A DNA stretch of 64,000 nucleotides from Melampsora larici-populina 98AG31 (taxonomy: Eukaryota > Basidiomycota > Pucciniomycetes > Pucciniales > Melampsoraceae): contig NW_006768797.1 in the NCBI RefSeq assembly GCF_000204055.1, positions 629,380 through 693,379 on the forward strand, read 5' to 3'. The notes beneath the pieces were generated by a model, which was not told the DNA's origin, did not search any database, and saw only the letters and a program-made list of their open reading frames with translations. The first letter of the stretch is position 1, and each line of letters begins with the position of its first letter. Positions 36,900-48,700 of the stretch are shown piece after piece. The translations under genes were made by a program, and so were the position numbers.

Positions 36900-37500
36900 T
36901 AGTACATGCCTGTTTTCACCCAGATTCTTTTCTTCATCAAAAAGAATCTGTAAGTGATTTTTCCTTATACAAACTAGTTGACTCATATCTAACAAACTTT
37001 TTCCTTTATTCTTATTCTTTCAGTACATTATATGTTTTACTCATCTTTTCCTATACTTGATTTTTATCTACGCCTGTTGCTTGAGCCCAGGTTTATGTTT
37101 CTATCTTTTTATACTATCTCTTTTCTCTTTACTAACTGTTCTGATGTGTTAGGTTTGTCTCCTGATTAGCTCTTTGTAGCGTATTAAGAGGCCTGTTGCC
37201 GTACTTGTATTGTACCTGATCACCCCAGGTCTGCATGTTCTTGATCAAAAAGAATCTTACATTATACATTTTACTCATCTTTTCCTATACTTGATTTTTA
37301 TCTACGCCTGTTGCTTGAGCACAGGTTTGTCTCCTCATTAGCTCTTTGTACAGTAGTAACAGGCATGTTGCCGTATGTACACATGTTGCCGTACTTACAT
37401 TGTACCTGATCACCCCAGGTTTGTGACCTCATTAGCTCTTTGTAGTGTAGTGACAGGCCTGTTGCTGTACTTACATCGTACCTGATTACCCCAGGTACCT
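36900..37500. repeat. Imperfect internal repeats
   Basis: TACCTGATCACCCCAGGT occurs at about 37213 and 37403, and as a one-base variant near 37479. A second phrase starting CTTTTCCTATACTTGATTTT occurs at 37046 and again near 37278. The phrases CTCATTAGCTCTTTGTA and GGCCTGTTGC(C/T)GTAC recur between them. This looks like a decayed tandem array. Confidence 0.7.
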
Positions 37501-37692
37501 TTCCTACTTGGCATTGACCTTCTATGCTTCTCTGAGCATCTGACCCTGAACTTCACAATTATCACTAATGAATGACATGATTTAAATTGATCAATTGAGG
37601 TTTAAAAATGATGAACAGATCTGCTTATAATGAATACAGGTAACTTCAATCTGTTTTGATAACTAGGGTGAACCATTTTTCTATATACTATT

Positions 37693-37799
37693 CACCGTGT
37701 CCGGGTAGTGTTTACTTGTCAACAAGCGTGACTTTCCTTTCTGCCTCAAAGGGAGTTGGTGTGCACTTGTTGACAAGCAAACCCTACACGGACACAGTG
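37693..37799. mobile_element. 107-bp hairpin MITE
   Basis: The left arm starts CACCGTGTCCGGGTAGTGTT and runs to CTTGTCAACAAG. The right arm is its near-perfect inverse (CTTGTTGACAAG ... ACACGGACACAGTG). Both sides carry ATT (37690-37692, 37800-37802), a possible 3-bp target duplication. No coding capacity. Confidence 0.7.
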
Positions 37800-38389
37800 A
37801 TTTGTGTATAATGTATGCCAGATTATTTGCACAAAACATGTTTCATTTATGGTACTCAAAGCAAGTCTGTATGTGTACATGCTTTTTGCTATATACTTTT
37901 TTTCGGTGGGGAGAACAAGGCCAAAAGTAGATTTGTTTTTTTTCCAAAAAAAGGTATATATGAAAACTATATATGTGTACATATGTACCTTTGAGTACCT
38001 TATTGTTATCAATGTAAATGCATTGTCATATGAGCTGTAAATAAGGAATTCATGAATATACAAGGAAACTTGACTGATCCTTAGCAACCACAATTAGAAA
38101 TTCAAGATGTACATGAAGGTATCCGCTGTAAGTATCAGGCACAAAGTCTGCTAATATCCTTTTCTGGCTAAACTGTTTATTCAGGTGTCCAAATAATGAT
38201 GACTCTTCCACATGAACAACTTGAGTCACTCCTTCAGTAGAGGAGATGATGGTTTAAATCACTAATATACAACAGCATATCCTAGAAGGATGGAAATGAA
38301 ATACACTCCTTAGCTATAATGGGGCAGTAAAGAAGTTCTTGAAATTCAGGAAAGAATATCTTCCAAAATCTTTCAATTCACCATCTTTG

Positions 38390-39224
38390 TCAGACAAGAT
38401 TTACAATCTGGGCATGAAGAATGAGGAAAGGACCAACAAAAGAGGACATATTATCACAAACATTAAAGAAATACATCTATGGTCATAAAGCTTGGCATTT
38501 GTACCATAAGGAAGACTCCCCTGAAGCACACAAAGGTACAATCACACTAATGTTGATAGCTTCAAAGAATTTTGTTGTCACAAGATCAAGAGTGGAAGGA
38601 ATAAAGGCAATTCAGTTAAACTACTTATTGATCCTGGTTACAAAACTAGTGGGGGAGAAAAAGAATTAGCTATCCTAGACACTGTATATTTTGGAGTCTG
38701 GCAAGGCTAGGAAAGAACAATTTATCCAAAAATAATACTCAGATCAGAGACAAAATTAGTAAATGATGGATTCAACTAAGAAGGGTTAATTTCACTGACA
38801 GGCACAAAGAAAGCTGTACCAGGCAAAATCTGGATTTTGCAGCTGAAACTTTTGAACCACATGCTATGCCCTATTGCACTGCCGCAGCCCTCTGAGGACA
38901 CCTCACAAAAATTTCCAAAGACAATGAACCTCTATTTAGCTTTGTGCAAAATCCAAAAAGGGTATCATACTCTGAGCAAGCAATCACAAATACATCTCAC
39001 AATATATGGCAGGAGGGTGCCTCCAAATTATAACCAGAAACTCATTCAGAGTGGGAGAAGCATTGCTGAGATTTGCATTGGGCATACCATTCACAGACAT
39101 ATGTGAAATTGGTAGATGGAAATCAGATGCTTGGAAACTTTACATCAAAACTTATTCATCAAAAGAGTTACTAGACACAAAGGAACTTTTGTTAAAATTG
39201 AGTAAACATAGGTTAAATCAATAA
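38390..39224 (+). pseudogene. Degenerate tyrosine recombinase
   Basis: Two ORF remnants. 38421-38669 carries KAWHLYHKEDSPEAHKG. 39006-39224 carries the C-terminal signature TRNSFRVGEALLRFALG...DICEIGRWKSDAWKLYIKTY, which corresponds to the H-x-x-R box and the terminal Tyr of phage-integrase-fold recombinases. The usual His of the box is replaced by Asn. Between them DNEPLFSF appears in another frame. Such genes occur in Crypton and DIRS elements of fungi; which one this was cannot be told. Stops and frameshifts show decay. Confidence 0.55.
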
Positions 39225-39714
39225 GGAAAAATAAAATATACCATTGAAATCTTTTTTGGGTACATAGATTTGCAATAGAACACAACCGTTTCTGAAAGAA
39301 TTGGGGTTTTGTTTAGAGGTTCAGGCTTTCAGCACCGAGTAGGGGTATTTCAAACCTCAACCAAAATTCTTGATCATTACATGAATCATCTATTTGGTCT
39401 TCCCTCTGGTGTGTTCTTGGACCCCTGATCCAAATTACTACAAGTCCTATAAGGAGAATCCTCACGCACTGCTGATCCAGCTTATAAGCATATCAGCAAT
39501 AGTATTAGTACTAGAAGCCTTAGCTATTCTATGTCGATCAGCTAGCTGGTACAAATCTATTCATCTCTAACAGAATTTTGAGTTACTTTGAAATCTCTAT
39601 GGAGCAGCTTTGATGTCTCGGCAGTAGACTTGTAAAGAATTAGCTCGTCCGAATTTTTTGGAACTGTGACATGAAGTCTTTTTAGAATTCAAGGGTTACA
39701 AGACAACCTGAGTG

Positions 39715-39814
39715 TATGCACGAAGTCCTATTTGATAATTTCTTAAACGAGTGCGAGTGTCTACCTGGCGGAAAGACAACCGGATTTGCCATGTGTATGG
39801 TCTATTTAAAGATA
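39715..39814. repeat. Duplicated block, copy B
   Basis: Partner of 30338-30444, ending 2 bp before the gypsy element 2 LTR. It shows that element 2 lies within the duplicate of the secreted-protein locus. Confidence 0.75.
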
Positions 39815-39816
39815 TC

Positions 39817-40224
39817 TGTCATGAACCTGTCACATCTCAGGAACTTTAAATTATCTCAAACAGGAACGTTAAGAATACTTCATAATAGTTACTTAGATAA
39901 TATGACGTATGTAGGATTCATAATCAGGAACAAGGTTCTTTTGTCTAACAGTTGTTTTGCGGATTCAAAATTGTCTTCTCTCATATATATACTTTGTATT
40001 TTCAAGAACTGTTGTGATCCTTTTCTTATCGGAATAATTATTATCTCTCTCTCTCTTTTACGACGCTGCCTAGAAGATGCTCTTCTTCTTTGCTGTGTGC
40101 CAAGATCTCCGAAATTTGAGATCAGCTATCCCATAAAGAATCACCGTTAAAAGCTTTTGCCATTAGACCGCTCCGACCCGAGAGTCTCGTTTTCACAATT
40201 CCAGATACAACCCAGGCCCTTACA
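39817..40224 (+). repeat. 5' LTR of gypsy element 2
   Basis: About 408 bp, TGTCATG...GGCCCTTACA. Its last 10 bases (GGCCCTTACA) are the same as those of element 1's LTR, which helped place the end. CGAGAGTCTCG at 40180-40190 is a short hairpin near the 3' end. Confidence 0.85.
39983..40037 (+). promoter_or_regulatory. LTR promoter of element 2: TATA box and inferred start
   Basis: ATATATATA at 39983-39991 lies 37 bp before ATCGGAATAA (40028-40037), the inferred RNA 5' end. The equivalent TATA in the 3' LTR carries a T-to-C change. CTTATCG just at the start resembles CTTTATCG in element 1. Confidence 0.5.
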
Positions 40225-40227
40225 TTT

Positions 40228-40237
40228 TTATTCCGAT
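40228..40237 (+). other. Self-primer binding site, element 2
   Basis: TTATTCCGAT, 3 nt after the LTR, is the exact reverse complement of 40028-40037. The sequence differs from the element 1 pair, so the complementarity is conserved while the bases are not. Confidence 0.6.
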
Positions 40238-40547
40238 CTTCTTTCTAGTTGAAATTTTCTCCGGGATCACTTAGATCCACCTTTTAATACTTTGTTCCTT
40301 TAAATTTTCTCAAATCGTTCTCTAAATAAATTTCTTCAGGATCAATTAGATTCACTTTTAATATATTTTTTACTCTTCAAACTTTCGCAGATCATTCTTT
40401 TATTTTTCCTTTTTTGAAAAAATTTTATGAGCACTTTGTTTTCGCACATTTCAATTTCACAAGCTTTCACTGGGAAAATGTAGTATTTTTCCCAAGTGAA
40501 AAATGATTGACCTGAAGGACAAAAAAAATTGAAAAAGGTGGAATTCT

Positions 40548-40660
40548 GCATTCATTCTGCATGTGCATTAACACTGCATTTTTCTGCATTGATGCTGCAT
40601 TTTTTTTCATTAATGGTGCATTAATGGTGCATTTTTATGCATTAACATAGCATTTTTAAT
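40548..40660. repeat. TGCATT-rich tract in the element 2 leader
   Basis: About ten (C/T)TGCATT- or GTGCATT-like units at irregular 8-14 bp spacing. No coding potential. Confidence 0.7.
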
Positions 40661-40734
40661 TATTTTTGACATTAATTCTAATCATTTTGCATAGCCGAAA
40701 AATACTACATCTGTGCAGTGTTTTATATATCAAT

Positions 40735-43700
40735 TCAGCCCGAGCCCCGAAGACTATCCGTCGGGTAGTGGGCAGCCCGGCCCCCGAACCGACGGGTAGA
40801 GGAACTCTTTCAGCCCGTTTCGAAGCCCCCGATCGAGTTTTTTTTGTAAAAAAAGGCTGCCCGGGGCCCGAACGAGTAATCCGCCGGATACCCGGCGCCT
40901 GAGCCAAAAAGTGCGATTTGCCCAGGGTTTGAACACCGGACCGGGGAAATTAGCCTATATCCGGCGGTCTATGAGATATTTAACATCAATTGCTGCCTGC
41001 ACCTGACCAGATACTGCTAATATGACACGATGAAGCTCGACTGATTGTTCTATTCGTCGACTTCATGACTTTTTGATTAGCCTGCACACTCCAATACTAA
41101 CCTCAAAGAAAACATATACGAACAAACTAGGTTACTACGGTTATAAACTAGGTTTACAAAGCTCCCTCCTATTTCCACCTGGTCACCCTGTGCCCTTTGA
41201 TCTTTCCTCAGACAGCTCGTCATCAAAGATTCCTTTTGAACCCTTATTTTTCACTTCTTGACCCTTATATTTCCCTTTTCTAGCTTTCTATCAGCTTTCA
41301 AAAACTCCGTAAATACTAAATCATGTCTCAGATTACCAACACGAGTAGTGTTTCATCGCAATCTGCTATCACTACTGTGGATTTAACCACTGAACCAGAT
41401 ACTGCTAATACCTCCACCACCGAGATTATAGCATCTGCTGTTCGTCCAGCAAGCTACGTCTGGCTTCACTTCGTCAAGCTCCGAAAACGTAACGTTAACA
41501 GATGTGGTGTTATCAAGCCTGACGGATCAAAATGTGGTGCCGAATTGAAGCGTGATGAGACGGGTAGTACTAAGTCGATGAAGAATCATCTCGAGTCCAA
41601 GCACGGAATCCGTGATGCTAATCTTCCTAATCAAAGCAACATTCTTGCTGCTTTCAAGAAGGTGAAGACTGATCACATGGTAAGTCTTATTGTTTATCTT
41701 TGTTTAACTTTCCTTAACACTAATGATGTGGTATTACAGCGCAAACTTGATGCAACTAGTTTGATGACTGCTGTCTCGTATTTTGTGGCCGACTGCGACC
41801 TTGCTTTCTCTATTGTGGATCGAAACTCTTATCGAGAACTCTTGACGCTTTGTAACTACCAAGTTAACGGAATGCTCACCAAACGCCATTCGCTTGCTCA
41901 ACATACTCGCAAAATCTATTACTATTACGAGGAATACATAAAGAAGCAGTACTTATCTTCAACTCCCGCTATAGCTATAACTCAAGATGCTTGGACCTCT
42001 CCAAACAATGTCCCATTCATGTCACTTACTGGGCATTTTATCACGGATGAGTGGAAGTTGACCGATATCACTCTTGGTATTGCTGAGATTAAGGGTGAGT
42101 TCGATTTAATCAATGATTGATTTTATTTCTATGTATTTAACATTCAATCTATATACTTTTCTCTTTTGCTTTTTTTAAATTTATTTATTATCTATGTATA
42201 TGTAGGTGCTCATGATGCAGAGACTTTTGCCCATATCATATTCGACTACTTGAAGAAATTCGATGTCACTCAAAAGTTGTCTGCGATGACCGCGGACAAC
42301 GTTGGTACGAACGCCGCGATTGGCCGAAAGCTTGGATTGTTCCCTGAAATCACTTTCGATCACTCGACTCAAGTACATGGATGTGTGGCACATGTAATCA
42401 ACCTCGCGGCCAAGGAAGGCCTCAAGGAATTTGGTGAGGTGACCGACTTGGAAGAACATCCAACGAGCTCAATGGATGTCCGGAACCTCGTCGATCCTCC
42501 AGATGTGCTTCAATTCAACCTCAAGACTATCTATGCCCGATGCCACGGCCTTGTGAAGTTAACCCGATCTAGTCCACAACGAGCTCAGGCCTTTGCTAAT
42601 GTTGTCACGGCAGTGCGACACCTTGCCAACACACTTGATTCCGATACCGATCATATTGAACCTCCTGCTCCCCGTGCTAACAACCCTCAAGATGAAGAAG
42701 ATGTTAATTACATGATGCAAGACAAAAACAGTGAAGAAGTACAATCTACTCAGAAGAGTCGTCATGGTATTGCGAATCGACTGGTCCCCGATGTTCCCAC
42801 TCGTTGGAATTCGTCCTATTACATGTTCTTAAGGCTTCTCCGTTTACGTTCAGCTTGTGATGAATTCTGCAAGGGTCGAGATTTCAAAAAATTTGCTTTG
42901 TTACCTGCTGAGTGGGACTACGTACAACAGATGTGCAATTTCTTAGAACCACTCAGCGCGGCAACTGATCTTCTTTGTCGATCAAAGTATCCGACGATGC
43001 AACAAGTGGTGCCTATGTACGTGGCGGTGATTCAAGGTCTCAAATTGGTCAGTATCTCATTATCTTAATAACTCGTTAGATCAAGTCTCCTAACTTTATT
43101 CAACTTTGGTCAATCAGGTGTCTCAGAAGTACGATCACGATCAATTGGTTCCTGCCTCGAAGAAAATGATTGCAAAGCTCGAAGATTACTTCAAGAAGGT
43201 CATAACAAAACCTGGCCCGATCTGTGCTACTATACTTGACCCACGCTTCAAACTTCTTTATTTTCAAGTAAGTCTAAGTCAAAGATAACACACCAATTCT
43301 ACTATGTACTGATGATATTTTCATAACTTTCAAAACAGGAGCGAGAGTTGATCTTGAGTGATTATGACCTATTCACTCAAGACATCAGATCAATGTTCGA
43401 AATCGAAGCGCAGAAGTATGAGTACGCTGCACCTGAAGTTCCAGTGACCTCAAACGTACCTTTGACCTCTTCGAACTCTTCAACTGCTCAGTACTTCGAA
43501 AATGCCATCTACGGCGAACGAGACAATCTTCGTGATCAATCCATTGGTACTGAAATCAATCGATACTTGTGCGAGCTACCCGAACCGCGTGAAACCGATG
43601 TTTTGTCTTTTTGGAAATCTCGCCAGGAGATCTATCCTGGCCTGGCTAAGATGGCCAAGATATTTCTAGCCATCCCAGCTACTAGCACTCCCTCCGAGGG

Positions 43701-44175
43701 TGTTTTTAGTAAAAGTAAGAACATCTTGAGCCCCCAGCGTGCTTCTCTTTCCTCTTTGAATGTGGAGGTACTCTTATGTCTTAAAGATTGGTACCGTTTG
43801 TTTGGACCTTTATTTGTTGTTGATGACGAGTAGGAAAGTAAACTTTCCAGCACTTTGTTTTTCTAAATCTTTAGTAAGATTTTATATGCCTATATGCCTA
43901 TGCCTTGTTTTCTTTTTTCCTTCTGTCCTCTTGGACCCTCTCATCTACTTTTATCTACAATACACGTCTATAAGTAGATATTTTTGTTAAACCCCCTATA
44001 TGCAATTATCCGCCGGATAACCCGGAAATCCGATGTTTTACCCAGAACCACACCCGAAGACCGATGGTCGGGGATCCCCGGCCATCTTGGGTCTCAGAGC
44101 CTCTTCCCGAAGACCGGACCTATCGGGGTACCCGTCGGGTACTCGATCGGGGGGCTTCTTCGGGGCTCGGGCTGA
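40735..44175 (+). mobile_element. Autonomous-looking hAT DNA transposon nested in gypsy element 2
   Basis: The 3,441-bp element has TIRs TCAGCCCGAGCCCCGAAGA (19 bp, perfect on both sides) and a perfect 8-bp target duplication ATATCAAT (40727-40734, 44176-44183), as expected for hAT. The ends are GC-rich against AT-rich surroundings and hold subterminal CCGCCGGATA motifs (40881, 44010; inverted at 40958). One intact five-exon transposase gene lies inside. Confidence 0.96.
41323..43833 (+). CDS. hAT transposase with BED zinc finger, intact
   Basis: Five exons: 41323-41679, 41740-42094, 42206-43047, 43118-43267, 43339-43833; every junction is GT-AG and in phase, giving 732 aa. Near residues 45-110 is a BED-type finger: the aromatic WLHF, C in NRCGVI and C in SKCGAEL, then H in KNHLESKH. 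The catalytic region carries AITQDAWTSPNNVPFMSLTG, AMTADNVGTNAAIG, a CxxH-like GCVAHVINLA, and DVPTRWNSSYYM. The C-terminal dimerisation region has VLSFWKSRQEIYPGLAKMA, IPATSTPSEGVFSKS and SLNVEVLLCLKDW. Length and domain order match active hAT transposases. No stop or frameshift was found. Confidence 0.94.
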
Positions 44176-44538
44176 ATATCAATACATTCACCCTGTCAAG
44201 TTTTCTACTGAAGATTTGTTAGATTCCTTTAGTGTTTTACCCTTCTTTTTTTCAGATTCCCCACTTGAAGATCCCTGTCAAACCTTATCAGTCTTTCGGA
44301 TTCTTCCTTTTTTTCATTATCCGGAAACAAACCCCTTCTTAGACACACCGACTACGCTCCCCCTCACCGCTGAGTCCTTATTTCTTCGTTCTTTCACATA
44401 TTACCTTGATCTAGAGGAATACGAAAGGTTATATCTGGATCGACGAATTCGATATTGCTCCGATCTCCTCACTCCACCAACTTTGCTTAACTCCTCGCCA
44501 CCAACGTCTTTGGAATCTTCGAATTCAGATCAAGAACA

Positions 44539-45768
44539 ATGAATCCCTGGAGAGATGGAAGAGAAAGTCCGGCAATATCTTCAGTGTTTGGAAGGGATAA
44601 CCCACCTCATCAAGGCAGCAGCAGTGAGCTCTCGGATCCTCACACTATCAGGATTGATTCCCCCCCAAATCATCGCAATGGACCCCGTCTCCCACAATCC
44701 CAGACCCCCGTTTCTCGACTAGCTCAAGGCATGAGTAATCTAGATTTTGCAACTAACAGACGTAATTTGCATCAATCAGGTCAACACGTTCCTCATGCGC
44801 CTCAGCCAATGCCGGGATCTCAACCTCATTCTTGGCAACGCTTTGCACATCGTTTTCAACAAGACTTTGGACCCCAACAGATGCCTCAGTTCGCACCACC
44901 ACCTCAAATGTTTCCGGAAGGTCAACCACAGTTTGCACCACCACCTCCACCTTCGTTTGCTCCTCCTCCACGTTATTCGATTCCTCCACATTTCGTGCCA
45001 CCTCCTCATTTTGGACCTGCTCCCGTACCACAATTTGCCCCGGCCCCTCATTTTGTGCCACAGCCGGTCCATAATCAATTTCCTTTTCAACCGCAACATC
45101 CACAACCAGCACAACAGCAACAATCATCATCGACAGCCAGACCCCCTTCCCGAGCACCGACTGCTGAAGTTATGTTGGATACTAGAGCGCCTAAGATTCG
45201 TGACAATCTTAGATTCTTTGGTGATAACAGAGGTTTGAAACAGTTCCTGGTGGAAATACACGATGAGCTGGATCAAATCACGTGGAAGGACGACAAATCA
45301 AAAATCAACTGGATAGCACGACATTTTACCTCTTTGAATGCGTCTCAATCTAGTACGCAAATCTGGTTCATGGGTCTTTTGGAAAGGAATGCGTATAGTC
45401 AAGGTTATTTGAATCCGTATGGTAATTTGAAAAGCCTAGAGTATAAGTTACCGGAATTATTGACGCTTGATAATTTCTTGGATGAGTTGATTTACAAGTT
45501 TGGAGATAAACACGCAGATAAAACTTGTCGAGAAGAATTGGAGGCTTGCAAACAAGGAAAACTATCAATCATCGACTACAACTCAAAGTTTGAAATGCTT
45601 GCTCTGCATGTCAAGAAGACGGAAGAAGACAAGATTTTGTTGTATGTGGAAGGACTTCACCCTAGCATCCAGCTCGAAGCAACACGGATTTCGGGTTGGG
45701 TAAATGAGACTGATTTGTTGAGAAAGCAGGCGATGGCGGTTGAAGCAGCCGACATTCTAGACCTTTGA
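44539..45768 (+). pseudogene. Gag, N-terminal part, gypsy element 2
   Basis: Starts at MNPWRDGRESPAIS. Residues about 75-200 are a Pro/Gln/Phe/His-rich low-complexity region (repeated FAPPPHF-like phrases). The Gag core follows (FLDELIYKFGDKHADKTCREE, then CKQGKLSIIDYNSKF). A TGA at 45766-45768 ends the ORF inside Gag; the same frame stays open after it up to the Gag zinc motif and Pol. The TGA is at a different place from the one in element 1, which suggests a point mutation. Confidence 0.85.
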
Positions 45769-48700
45769 TCTAAGGTCACTCAGGTCCATCCCCATTTACG
45801 AATTGCAGGAGAAGTTTATAAACACCCTAACCATCATCCTTCGACACGACCCCACCATCATCAATCGCAATCTTCGAATCGTAACAACTCTGGTCCCGTT
45901 CCAATGGACATCGACGTGAACGATGTTTCTCTCCAGCATGACGGTTCTAATCCATTTCCAGCTATCCGAAAGATCTGTAACACGAAGAGTCTATGTTACG
46001 ACTGCCTCAAACCATACGATGACGAGCACAAACGACTGAGAAACTTACATGGCAGACGATCTTGTCCAAACCCACCCGTGAAGTTAGAAGAGAAGTTGAA
46101 GATGTTACGGACGACTGTGGATTCAGCCTCTCAACGACAAACGCAAGTCTCAGCAATGGAATTGGACGACATGGAATACGCTGCTTACACAAACCTACCA
46201 ACAGCGACCATAGAAGAGACTTCTCGTTTTGTTGAAAGCTTTTGGGAAAGCTTGTCGCCACCAGTTTATCCAACTTCAACTTCGGAAACTCATCACTTCT
46301 CTGCTCAAGATATCCAAGTCGATGCAGTTCGCGTTCAGGCGGATGATGAAAATCCACGTCGGTTTTTGATTCCATTACATCTTGTCTCTGACAATCTCCC
46401 CGTTGTGGTTATGGCACTTGTAGACACGGGTGCAATGGATAGTTTCATAGATTTCGGTTTTGCTAATCTACATCATTTGAATCTGAATAAAAAAAAAATT
46501 CCACAGAAGGTTTCAGGTTTTGATGGCGGAAGCAGCACGAGTGTCACGAAAGAATGGTGTGGAGTGATGAGTGTAACAGATGTGGATGGTAAACGGTCTA
46601 CCTTCAAGGCGAAATTAGGTGTTACTAAGCTAGGCGGTGGTCATGATGTCATTTTAGGATTGCCATGGATGATTGAAAATGAGGTGACGCTGTTGATGAG
46701 TAAGAAGGGTAGATGGTTGGAGATCGGGAAGAGTATAGTGTCAGCTGTAATTGTGAAGGATGAGGATGTGTATTTATCATTAGTTTCTTGTAAGCAAGAT
46801 TCTTCGGTTATATCTTTTTCTCCCTCCACTTTTCCAGATACCACGGCGACGACTCTTCATACGGTTCCTTCAACATCCCCCCTCCCTTCTTCGGACAAGT
46901 CTTTTCTTTTTAATCTTCCAGATAGTTGCAAGAAATACTTACATGTTTTTTCCCAACAGGATTCTGTATTACCTCCCCATAGATCGTTCAATATTGCAAT
47001 TGATCTCAAACCGGGTTGTGAACCTCCGTTTGGAGGTTTGTACAACCTTGCGCCTAATGAGCAGATTGAGTTGCGAGCATACCTTAACGAGCAGTTAAGT
47101 AAAGGCTTCATACGTCCATCTAAGTCACCAGCTGCCGCCCCGATCTTCTTTGTGAAAGTCCCTGGTAAGAAGAACAGACCATGTGTCGATTACCGAGGCC
47201 TTAATAAGATCACTAAACGTGACAGTTACCCCATTCCCGTCATGTCTTGGTTGTTGAATCAACTGAGGGGATGTAAGTTCTTCGCAAAGATTGATCTGAA
47301 GGCAGCATTTAATTTGCTTCGTGTGGCAGAGGGTGACGAGTGGAAAACGGCTTTCCAAACCCCTTGGGGTTTGTTTGAGTACACCGTGATGCCTTTTGGA
47401 CTTGCTAACGCTCCCGCAGTCTTTCAGAGATTTATCCAATGGGTCCTTCGAGAATACTTGGATGTTTTTTGTTTTGTTTATTTAGATGATATACTGATTT
47501 TTTTGAAGAATGAAGGCGATCACGCTCAACATATCGAAAAAGTGCTTTCTAAATTATCCGAACATAAACTGACAGCTTCCCCAGAAAAATGTCAATTTTT
47601 CGCGAAGGAAGTAGTATTTTTAGGCTTCGTGATATCAACAGAAGGTATTAGCATGGACCCTTCCAAGCTGAGAACGATCACGGAGTGGCCATTTCCTCGT
47701 GACTTATCGGATTTACAGCGCTTTCTAGGTTTCTCGAACTTTTATCGACGTTTTATCGCAAATTTCTCTCGCATTGTGGGACCATTGACATCATTGACAA
47801 CAAAATCATCAGATGCGACGGCAGGACTACGGAAGGAATCGTCAAGAATTGCATTTGAAGAGCTATGTCGTTTGTTCTCTAATGCACCTTTTCTGTTACA
47901 TTTTGACTTTAATTTGCCGCGGGTATTACAGGTCGATGCGTCAGGATATGCTTATTCGGGTATTCTATCGCAGAAATCGGATGAAGGACAATTACGTCCA
48001 GTGGCATACTTTTCGAAGAAGTTAACTGAATCGGAACGTCGCTGGCAGATCCACGATCAGGAGCTAGGCGCGATAGTTGCTTGTTTTCACGAATGGAGGG
48101 CTTGGTTGATGGGCACTGACACACCTGTGGCCGTTTTATCTGACCATGCTAATTTGCGCTATTTTATGTCCGCACAGATGTTGACTCCGAAGCAGGCACG
48201 TTGGGCTTCCTTTTTAGGAGAGTTCAATTTTGAGATATTGCACACTCCTGGGAAGACAAACCCAGCCGATCCAGCATCTAGACGATCGGACTTTGCGTGT
48301 GGAAAGAAAGATTCTGCGAAAGTGGTGCTGCTGGGATCGAGGGACATCAAACATGCCAACATTAGTGCCATTCATATAAACAATCCGGGGAGTTTCGATG
48401 TCTCTACCTATATGCCAATATCTGATTTGTCAAAAAAGAAAATTACTGACGCGTATCTGGCCGATGGTTTGATAGCCGGCGTGCACCCGACCTTTTTGCA
48501 TTTTTTAGATGGGTTATGGTGGTGGCGTGATAGAGTATATGTTCCATCAGTTTTGAGGCAAGGGTTTTTGAAAGAAATCCATCAGTCTTCAACCGGTGGA
48601 CATTGGGGAAGCTTGAAGACGATGGATTTGCTCTCTCGTTCGTTTGGTTGGCCGAATTTACGGAAGGACGTCTTGGAGTTCATCCAAGGCTGTGCCAGTT

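Larger units (their letters stand above)
36431..39714. other. Repeat-rich spacer with transposon relics
   Basis: A short open stretch at about 36650-36830 (FWCALVHACRAYNIKN, then YRSGLGMSEEVYKRAFSAL) looks like coding sequence but is unrecognised and isolated. The rest is simple or decayed repeat, a 107-bp MITE and a recombinase relic, listed separately. Confidence 0.5.

Noticed and set aside
36900..37500. CRISPR-like reading of the repeated TACCTGATCACCCCAGGT phrases
   Set aside because: Spacing is irregular, repeats are degenerate and the genome is eukaryotic; a decayed repeat is the simpler view.
39716..40150. 144-codon ORF and its copy at 50194-50523
   Set aside because: They lie in the LTRs of gypsy element 2; no domain is seen, and the 5' copy merely extends into flanking DNA.
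44033..44542. 169-codon ORF
   Set aside because: It spans the hAT end, the target duplication and the retrotransposon leader, so it is a chance fusion.
44747..45238. ORFs of 80-163 codons on both strands over 44747-45238
   Set aside because: They lie over the Pro/Gln-rich Gag segment of element 2 in other frames; the low-complexity composition keeps them open.
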